Below, piece after piece: positions 54,400 to 64,000 of a stretch of DNA of 64,000 nucleotides; positions within the stretch are counted from its first letter, which is position 1, and every line of letters begins with the position of its first letter. This stretch comes from Heracleum sosnowskyi (Eukaryota; Streptophyta; Magnoliopsida; Apiales; Apiaceae), in the NCBI GenBank assembly GCA_030848705.1, contig CM061240.1, positions 130,684,998 to 130,748,997 of the forward strand, in the 5' to 3' direction. Under the pieces are notes generated by a model. That model was not told where the DNA came from, did no database searches, and saw only the letters and a program-made list of their open reading frames with translations. A program made the position numbers and the translations under genes.

Positions 54400-56530
54400 C
54401 ACTACACCATAGATTGCCTACTGTAACATAAAATTTATGTTGTATGAGGGGTCAATATGTTGTTATAGGTCCACTATAGGGCTAAGGTAACAAAAGTTTT
54501 GTGATAGTTTTTACGGTGTTGCCCTAGGGTATCTAAGGTAACATCTTTTGACCATAGGGCAACATGCCATTTTATGTCGCCCCTATACTCTATAGCAACA
54601 TAAAGTAGAGCTAAACTAACCTAAACTTTTGTTACCGAAGAGTATTAATTTTATAAAAAAAATAGTGGACCCAGGTGGGGCCCATGTGAGTGATAAAGTA
54701 ACTTAATATTTGTGTTACCTTAGAGTTTCAGTTTTTTTTAAAACAGTGGGACCCACTTTCAAATTACAGCATTTTATATTAGCTAATAACAATACAACAA
54801 ATAATTTAACAATAAGAAAAATAATACAACCAACAATAACAATAGTCTGCTCTTTTCATTTCATTCCCACCAATACAATTGCACAATCAAAATCATAAAA
54901 CTCCTGAACATAATAATCCTTCTAGATTAAACTAGGCCTAGCCACATCCCAATAATAAACAAATTTAAATCCACCAACTAAATCAGTGATATTTTAGACT
55001 TGTTTTAATACTACAGACACCATGTCCTGATGTAATCAAATGGCATCTCTAGCAACAAGTCTTTTGGCACGGCATCTAGCAGTTAGAAGATGATGTTTTG
55101 GTTAATCTGTACAAGTTCAAAGACATAATTATAAAATCAGAGCAGAGTATAAGATGGTGAAAAAGGAAAAGTAATCCAAAGTAGTTACCCAAAAGAAACA
55201 ACAGGAAAACTGTACTTGTGTCTTCCTCTTCAAGGATGGAGGTAACGTTTAGGATGGATATCTAAGTGGATAAGTTTATCACAGGAAAAAAACATACCAT
55301 GCCAGTTAGATTGCAACAGTTTGAAACTCTTGATAATGTTCAACAAAGACCTGCCAAAGAATAATAATTCCCCATGGTAAAAAGATCAGTTTGGATATAA
55401 AAAATTAATATAAAATGTGTTAAATCACTAAAAAGAATATTCTACAAAACTGAAAAAAATATTCTAGAAAAACCTATAACAAAATGCAATGTTTTTCCAT
55501 TAGTATCAAAATATTCCACTACGCAAATGAAAATAATATAATTTTACGGGAAAAGTATTTAAACTCACCAAGTCATGAAAACAACAAAATAAATAACAGT
55601 AAGTAATGAATTTTTCTCAAACAAAGATGACCTACTTAACATCACAAGAAACACATTGAGATGTTATTTATACAGTGCACAGGCTGAACATTTTGCAATA
55701 CTAAGCAAAAGGCAAAACTTGGATGATGGACTTACATGGAAAGAATACAAATCAATGAAGTTTACAATCCAGGTGAGTTAAAAGATCGACACATGTATGA
55801 TTCTTACAATATCACTGAAATACATTAACGAGTAGCTCTATCATTTTAGCAGTTCATCAATGAAACAACTAGACTGGAAAATATAGTTCCAGGAGTACTC
55901 AGAAAAGTGCTCAAGGATATCAAGTTCAAAGGTAAGTGAGATTCTATTACATTGAATTTTCAAGATTCGTATGAGCATAATTAGTAATGAAGTATTGGTA
56001 CTCATGCAGGACATACTATTCACAGAATTAGAATATCATGTTTATCGACACATTTTCAGCACTTGTTATCATCCACCAGCCACTTTAATTTTCTTTATAT
56101 ACTTAGATTCGATTATACACTTTAACCGAAGCCAAACAACACACATACACTGAACACAAAATTTTATAACACATATAACACAAAATGGTATACATTCACA
56201 CAAAAGAGTACACATAAACACAAAGAATAGTATACATATATACAAACATGCATATCAAAATCTCTACATGTATTTGTTTGTTCAAAAGATATGCATCTAC
56301 AATCCAAACCAAAACGAGCGTAATACTTACAAATTAAAGCCAAAATCCAGTCCTGAAATCAAAGAGAAAAAAACCCCTAATTAATTGAAGCCGTAAGTGA
56401 AGAGATAAAATCAATTGAACCAAAATCAAAGAATACCTAATTCGAAGAAAGAAAGACAGAGACAGAGAGAGGGAGAGAGAAAGAGAAAGACCTTAAATAA
56501 AAGCCTTGAAATGCAAAGGCCAATTGAAGA
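54400..56530. mobile_element. CACTA-5, left part of outer element
   Basis: Starts CACTACACCATAGATTGCCT, with subterminal words GTAACA and TGTTACC up to about 54720. It contains a minus-strand CT-rich leader and first intron (about 56500 down to 56335), which looks like another captured gene start. There is no recognisable coding sequence and no transposase. Its right end was not found in the window, so whether it continues after 60390 is an inference. Confidence 0.65.
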
Positions 56531-57394
56531 CACTACACCATAGATTGGCTATTGCAACTCCAACTGAAAAAATTGCTTTAAAATCGTTGCTATTTAATCA
56601 CAAGTTTTGACAAGTTTACAAGTATTGTAATGCTTTTTAAAATCGTTACAACTGGATTTCAGTTATGCAAAAATGAATGTATATTTCAATGAATATAAAT
56701 AAACGTTACAATAACTTTGGTAAAGTTTTGGCGCCTACATAAAAAACAGAGGCCGGCTTTGCTAAAAAATAAAAGCGGGCTATCCAATTTTTTTTGCCCG
56801 GCTTTCTAACACACACAATTTCTTTTGGCTAATACATTTGACTCAAAAAATAACACACGCACACAATTTCTTTCAACACACAGAGAGAGAAGGCGATAGA
56901 GAGAGAAGAGATAAGGCGGCGAGAAGCTCGAACATTAAAGATCGAATACTCAAGCTCGAACACTGAAGTTCGAAGACTAAAGCTCGACAAAGGTATTTTC
57001 TTTACCCAAATTGATTTTTAAAATCGATTTTAAAATCAATTTTAGATGTATCAATTAGGGTTTAATTATTAATTTGTTAATTAGGGTTGAATTGAGAATT
57101 TGTTTAAGTAGATTTTTCGAATTAGGGGTTTTAAATTAGGGATTTTGTTTGGGTATGGTTTTAAATTAGGGGTTTTCTGTTATGGTTTGTAAATTTTTGA
57201 TTTTTGGGTTTTAAATTAGGGATTTTGTTGGGGTTTTCTGTTGTTGATTGTTTGTTAAGTGTTTGTAGATGAACAGATTCTCCTTGTCCGTAGATGAACA
57301 TATTCTTTATTGTTAAGGTAGATGTACTTTTTCTTTTTTGTTTAGCATAGTATTGAGGGTGCTGGGAAGTGGCTTAACTTAAGGTCTTATGTCA

Positions 57395-58064
<670 letters not shown>

Positions 58065-59140
58065 AATCCTGTTGCAGATGAAGTAAGTTTGGTGCACTAC
58101 TAAAAACAGAAAACCGAAATGGAAAGATAAAAATGAAATTGAACTTTTTTTTATGGTGTACAGCGTACTAAATGCAAGACTGGTTTGATTAGTGTTCAGT
58201 TGAATTGTGTAGATAGTATATTACAAAATTTTAAATTTAATAATGTAATAAAAGGGCTGAAAAATGACTTCCAACCTAAATCTTATTATTTGACCAAAAT
58301 AATGGACAACCTACCGACAAACAATTATCTCATGTTTGGATTTAATAGTATAGTATGGCCATATTTTCGTCCTAGGAGACTCTGATGTACAGTCGTTATG
58401 TTAGTATATAAAACAGAATGCATACAGGTTCTTTTTGATGTAAGATGTTACGATGTTCTTGCTGCATGTTCCTGACACAGCATGAAGTACTGGGCAAATT
58501 AACCTTACCCAAACTGAAAATGTTAGACTGGGCAAATTATTGACAATACCTACACAAATTTCTGTAATTGTCTAAAATATTTTGTCTCCAAAAAAATTAG
58601 TAGAGTAAGAAAAGAGAGGGAGACCAAGCGAAGGAAAAACAAAAGAAATATCTTGCTGCTTATCGTGATAGTTACTGCCTGTTGCCGACGTGTTATCAAG
58701 CATGTTGCTGAAGATTCATACTGCCATTCTGCGAGGCTTAAATCTTTCACTATCTGTTTTTCTTTCTCTTCTCTTCTTCTCTTCTCAATTAAGAATAATG
58801 AATATATTGAAAAAACAGAATAACCCTTTATCTCATTATTTCAAAAATTAATAGTGAATTATTCTATCACAGTAGCCCCTGCATATATGCATTTTGCTCA
58901 CAGATAAACATGTCAACAGCATTATTGGCACTCTTTGCTGGTGATTTTGCTCTCAGCCACAGACTGCATGATGCATCTCCAGTCTTGACACGTATTGACA
59001 ACTTAATATCTTTATACATTGGTTTAGTAATAGATTAAGTACTGAAAGAGTTTGTTAGGTTATATTTACCATTCTGCAGATGATGATGTTTAAAATATAG
59101 TTGAGTCGACATAACTGAAGTATTAATTAATATTATTAAT
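58065..59140. other. CACTA-4 interior, no clear gene
   Basis: Intron-like AT-rich sequence. Nothing recognised. Confidence 0.35.
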
Positions 59141-59151
59141 TTTTACCCAGG

Positions 59152-59760
59152 CGGATCATTCTGGTACATTGACCGAGATCCTTGTGGATGATCGCAAGCT
59201 TGTTAGTGTTGATATGGTGAGTTGTGTTAAATAGCTCTGTAGTTTTTTTTCCAAATGAAGTTTGTATTCTAATCATTATTTTTTATTTTTTCCGTTGCAG
59301 CCCCTGTTCGTGATTGAACCTTAGGAAATGATTGAAATAAGGTAGTGGCATTAGTGGATATTAGTTGAGAGTTGGCTTTGTTTTTTTATATTTTGTGGTT
59401 AAAGTGTTATGCATGATAGTATAGATAAAACTTCAGCATTAAAAAACTAAAAACATAATCATTTATATTTGGCTTTGCTTGGGTTCTTTTGCTTTTATTG
59501 TTCAGTTTAAACTGATTTACGCACTAGGCATTTGTACTATCATAGATCCCAAAACAATCCATGTTGACTTTTTTGTAGTATCCCATAATTTTTTGTATTT
59601 CTTTATAATTAATTTTATTTTTTAGGTGGCTGGCAGGTGATGGAAAACTTTCGCTGCATCCATGCTCTAGGTGTACAGATTCTTCGGCTGGATGTTACCC
59701 TGTTACAGTTCTCATTCAACCGTATTAGATACTCGCAACAATGTTGTATTGTAATCATCA
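59152..59760 (+). pseudogene. Unidentified terminal exons in CACTA-4
   Basis: An exon after CCCAG (59152-59217) reads ADHSGTLTEILVDDRKLVSV and ends at a GTGAG donor. The next, after TTGCAG (59301), adds PLFVIEP and a TAG. Sequence up to about 59790 looks like a 3' UTR. I cannot tell whether it belongs to the PABP fragment. Confidence 0.35.
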
Positions 59761-60390
59761 GTTATATACTTTAGGTTTATTTTGTATTGAACGAATGAGT
59801 TAGGAAGATAGGACTTTGTCGTTTTGTCTTGACTTATTTTTGGATGGTTTCGAGGACGACGTTGTTGCTACTTGTGAATTGTTGGTAAATAGTAATTTCA
59901 ATGAAATGATATTTATGCTTGGTTTTGCATCGAATTGTGGCTTTTATGCATGGCTAGATGTATTTTAAAGGGAACCATTGGCATTTATTTTTATAAATTG
60001 TTGCAATTGTGTCCAAATATGTTGCAAATAAATAATAAAACTGCTATAAAATTATTGCAATAATGGCATAAACTGTTGCGATTAGTCTAAAAAATTCATT
60101 GCAATTGGACTAATATTTGTTGCCTTAAAGTGATTTGTTTGCCAGTCATTTGCTACTGCAATGATTTTTAAATGTTGTTAAAGACTATAAAACGTTACTA
60201 CATGTCTTTATTGCAATGATTTTTAATGTTGCTGTATGGTGCTGAAATCATTGCTAAATGGCTCTATTGCAACAGGGGCGGATGCAACGCTGAAATTTTG
60301 CATATTCGTTGCAATAAAATCTATTGCAACAAATATAGGCCTTAAGGCAATATATTTGTGTTGTTGCAATATGCGATCTATGGTGTAGTG

Positions 60391-61627
60391 AGAATTCGTG
60401 AAATCAAAGATTATTTCAAGATATATTAAATAATTGGGCTACAAAAGAAGAACTCAAGACCTAATTTTTGAAAAACCAAAGTCTCGACTGAGGAACCAAA
60501 GCCTGAACCCCTCAAATCAATTGAGTTGTAATTTGAAGTCCAAGAAATTGAACCGCTAACAAGCCTAATTACGTAGGAATTTGAAGATGCGAAAGTTGTT
60601 GAGTGAAAGTGAGAGCGAGAGCTAGAGATAGAGATAAAGAGAGACAGGTGTATTGAGAGAGTAAAGAGAGGAGGGAGTTAGTGAAAATTTGGGCTAATAC
60701 CTCTTGCAGTATGAAATAACCATAATCCAAAGAGCAAAACAGAAAATAGGTCGTTTACAATATATAACTTGTATACAAGGCAATAATATGGTCCTGTTGG
60801 ATTTAGATCCAACACAGCTGCACGAATTCAAACCCAACAAATGAGGACCGGACAGGATACATAAAAGCAGAAAATTTCAAATATCTAGAAGAAAGAGCAA
60901 GGTATTTCAAATTTTAAAAGATAAAAATCAGAAGCACAGAAGTTATTCACTAAATTTTGGTTGGGTTGGGAATTTTCGGAACTTGAACATCCCCAAGATT
61001 AGCATGAATTTTGCAAAGTAGAAATAGAATAAAAGAGGGAACATCCGATCAAATGGTTCCCCTAAAATCAAATTAAACTCATATTTCAATTTTCCACTTC
61101 TTTACTGAACAACATATTTATTAAAAAAACAAACCAACTTGAAGTATATGAAGTGTGTCTGAGAACATTAAATCTATAGTCCTACAGATTATCTGTCAGT
61201 TGATAACAACATATTGAGCAGCTAATAAATACAGAATTTCTCTTTCATTAATGATCACGCTGAATTTCTAAAGGAAGTACAGGAAAATCTTTTCTCAACA
61301 AAATCAAATGAATTCCCTAAAGCTACGAAAAGGCTATAAATTATTATATGTTTTTTCCGGAACTCTGCAAAATATGTAAAACGACTTGCACTAGCTGATG
61401 CCATAAGTCAAAGAGCTTAAATATATACTATCTCAACGGCATTTAATAGAGAATAAATTAAAACCAACTCAACGGTGAATTTAGAAGTATATATGAGAAC
61501 ATACCTCCGACCCATCTGACCATCGTCTAGTTATAGTTGTAACACGCAGTGTTTGTTGACAATCTGGGCTTTGATAGATTAAAGTTAATTAAAGTTAATC
61601 TGGGCTTAAGAAGCCAAAAGAAAGCAA
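60391..61627. other. Right of CACTA-4, no gene seen
   Basis: Probably the continuation of CACTA-5. A minus-strand CT-rich leader (about 60690-60600) resembles those in the other gene-capturing elements. No exon is recognised. Confidence 0.35.
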
Positions 61628-61780
61628 CACTACGTCAAATTTTGGCTTCCGCCACATAAAATATGTGTGGCTATGAACTTTACGTCACTCTTTAATTTTT
61701 CAGCCAAGTGTCACCTAAGGTCGGATCATCGTATGTCCCCTACGGACACACACCGGTTGTGTGGCTTGTGAGGATTTTAA
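61628..61780. mobile_element. Possible CACTA left end
   Basis: CACTACGTCAAATTTTGGCT followed by inverted words GCCACA and TGTGTGGC (61650-61780), as expected for a CACTA terminus with subterminal repeats. The partner end is not in the window. Confidence 0.35.
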
Positions 61781-62650
61781 TCTAGTTGCATCCTATGTTA
61801 TTTCTTCGAGGTCAACATGTATCATATTAACAACACAAATAACATATAGCATGACAAGATACATCTCATGATTAAATATAATAAACATAACCCTATGTCA
61901 ATGTCATTCTAGAATACTAAGGTTACTATAAGATGACATGAAAACACACATAAGGCACATAAATTAGCATAATCAAAACAAGTGGAAAATGTCTAAAACA
62001 AGATATGCAAGACATATGAAACATCCACTATTATGGCCTCATGCAAGATGTAATCCATAACACAGTAGAGTGGATAGAACTTGAATTTCTGAAAACTATA
62101 AATCACAGTTTTCAGACTATAAACGACATCAAACGCCTTATATCCGTGCGAGTGATATAGTCAGTTTTGTTCAGACGCCCGTTTCCCTTTCCAAAAAGGT
62201 ATTTTCGGCAAAATTCAGACATAGTACACAAAATCAGCGAAACTCCTCAGAAACTAGTAAAGTTGCAACGGAAGCACTTCTGTCTCTTCCAGCTCCGTTG
62301 ATAAAAAAATTACATACAAACAAAACTGACCTATTCTATTACAATATATCATATTCTAACTCAAATACAAATTGGATTACTTGACTACAATCAACAAAAA
62401 TCAAGAAAACATACACGATCAACCCTCGTGATTAACAATCGCAAATGCAATAACCACGATAAACCAGGTGGGATCCAATCGCATAAACAGTAACCACGAT
62501 AAACCACGTGGGATCCAATCACATAATTATAAAAATATGGCCATAATAGTGGGTAACAACCTGCATCACAAAATACATATGAGCAACCACTATATACATG
62601 CATATATAATTACGACGTGGACATCATATCATAAAACGCAGAACCCTAGA
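61781..62650. other. Sequence left of the last LTR, with a 40-bp duplication
   Basis: No gene. A 40-bp unit starting TAACCACGATAAACCA is repeated at 62451 and 62491. If the LTR at 62674 is a 5' LTR on the minus strand, gag should lie here, but no Gag motif is visible. Confidence 0.4.
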
Positions 62651-64000
62651 ACCAGGCTCTTGATGCCAATTATTGGAATGTATGATATATAGGACTATGT
62701 TTTATGATATAAATTAAAGAATTCGAAAAGAAGATTAACCTTAATCGCTACGGCGCAAGAGATTCAATTCCACGTCTTCTACTGAATTCCTTCATTCTCT
62801 TTGAGCGAAATGTGGCCTTCGATCTCCCAAAGTTTCCTCTCCTCAAAGCCTCAAAATTCCAAAATCCTAGCTGCGTGCGGCTGCCCCTAGGTCTCAATTT
62901 CAATTTCTGTTGTGTGTAACCAGCTCTAAGGAGAACGAGAATATATATAGTCTCCAGTAGGGATCATGGAGAATTAGGCCGGGACTCCGAATGACATTCT
63001 GGGTCAAGCCCAATGTCATTAAATATTAATTTAAACCACTAAAAAATTAATATTTGCACTACCGTTCCTAATACCGCAATTCTTTTATTATTTAATTCAG
63101 CTCCTATATTATTTGCTTATTAAATTCCCCACGTTTAAGATATCACATGTCCATTAATTAAATTAATCACTGACAATTAATTTAATTAATATCTTATTTA
63201 TCCTTGATCATCCACTCAACCTTATAATTATGTCAGAAATTAATCTGTCTGCAGGGCTTCACATAATTATCTTTATGAGCTTTTAAGAGAACATCATCAA
63301 CCCAAATATTATGAGGACATGGATTCCTTCTGTAATTAATAGCCCACTATGCATGCAATGTTATTGCTCAACACATATATTGTAATTAATAATTAATTAC
63401 ATCTTATATGAATTAAAACATGTGCATTGCATACAAGTGTCAATGACTACATCTGGATTAAGAACCTAAGCAATAATAATATCATAGTACCTTAGTTCTT
63501 CTTAACTGTCAGAATAGAAGAACAATTCTAATATTTTGATCATGTTCAATATACACAAAGTATACAAGTATTATTCAATAGTCAAGATAAACTATTCTCA
63601 AATAATACTTCAGTCATTTGAGTGGTTTGTCTAATACCACTTAGACTGTGAAACTTTATTATATTATATACAGACACTGATAATCTAATCTTCTGTTATC
63701 CCATTTGATACTAGATTATCTATAACATATAATAAACAAACAATGTAAAAATATGCAATCAAGATTCTCAATAAAATGGACAATGTTCTATACTTCAAAT
63801 GAATAGTTCAGTATAAAACCCAACATAATACAAGACAATAATCAAAGTAAACACAAAGAAGAAAGAATTTTGTTCGCCAAATGAAAGTGAAAGAGCATTT
63901 TTCTTGTCTATATTGATATGTATGTTTTTTTATGTATACAATATCACAATGATTAAGACCTAGCTAATTCCCTACTATTTATATATGTTAGGTCTCGATA
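62651..64000 (-). repeat. Copia-type PBS and probable 5' LTR, running off the window
   Basis: In reverse complement TGGCATCAAGAGCCTGGT (62651-62668) resembles the copia initiator-Met primer site. A TG boundary follows at about 62674. Further in, a TATA-like TATATATATT (about 62940-62950) and leader-like sequence fit an LTR promoter. The outer end is not in view, so the length and TG...CA ends cannot be tested. Confidence 0.45.

Overview
The window looks like repeat-dense nuclear DNA of a flowering plant, probably a eudicot. It is AT-rich, has intron-bearing gene fragments with plant-type splice sites, and contains Ty3/gypsy, Ty1/copia and CACTA elements nested in one another. I found no complete host gene. 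Every recognisable host sequence is a fragment (EMC2, SPA, AGO, NOT1, PABP, possibly bHLH), and most lie inside CACTA elements. I cannot name the species.

Layout. 1-9333: the 3' part of a Tat-lineage Ty3/gypsy element (end of integrase, an antisense three-exon extra gene, a 55-bp tandem array, 3' LTR). Its array is split by CACTA-1 (2861-8285), which carries EMC2 and SPA fragments. 9334-13840: copy 1 of a duplicated segment with gene-fragment exons and a MITE. 13841-16452: LTR, PBS and truncated interior of a second gypsy element, a 102-bp minisatellite and one CACTA terminus. 17475-52860: copy 2 of the duplicated segment, split by three insertions: a complete copia element (17750-30836), CACTA-2 with AGO-like and NOT1 fragments (30923-37659) and CACTA-3 with decayed TNP2 and TNPA-type genes (41620-52656). 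Copy 1 keeps the uninterrupted target site of all three. 53266-54399: a gypsy LTR related to the first, in opposite orientation, with a 51-bp tandem array. 54400 onward: an outer CACTA-5 holding CACTA-4 (56531-60390, PABP fragments). The right edge holds another probable CACTA end and a copia-type PBS and LTR.

The most striking object is the copia element. Its LTRs differ by about one substitution and one G-run length, gag and pol are open, and a third open frame of 1477 codons lies between pol and the 3' LTR. A short CG-containing motif (core CGTTGA/TCAACG, usually TTTCGTTGA or TACCGTTGA) occurs about 36 times across LTRs, spacer, gag, pol and ORF3. It often recurs every 22-24 bp and is read in more than one frame and in both orientations. 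That suggests selection on DNA or RNA sequence rather than on protein, and it is my main candidate for an undescribed system. The two other LTR families in the window carry different CG-containing motifs of their own (GGTCGAA/TTCGACC; GGACGCGTCC).

All alignments and counts were made by eye. Family names come from recognised motifs, not searches.
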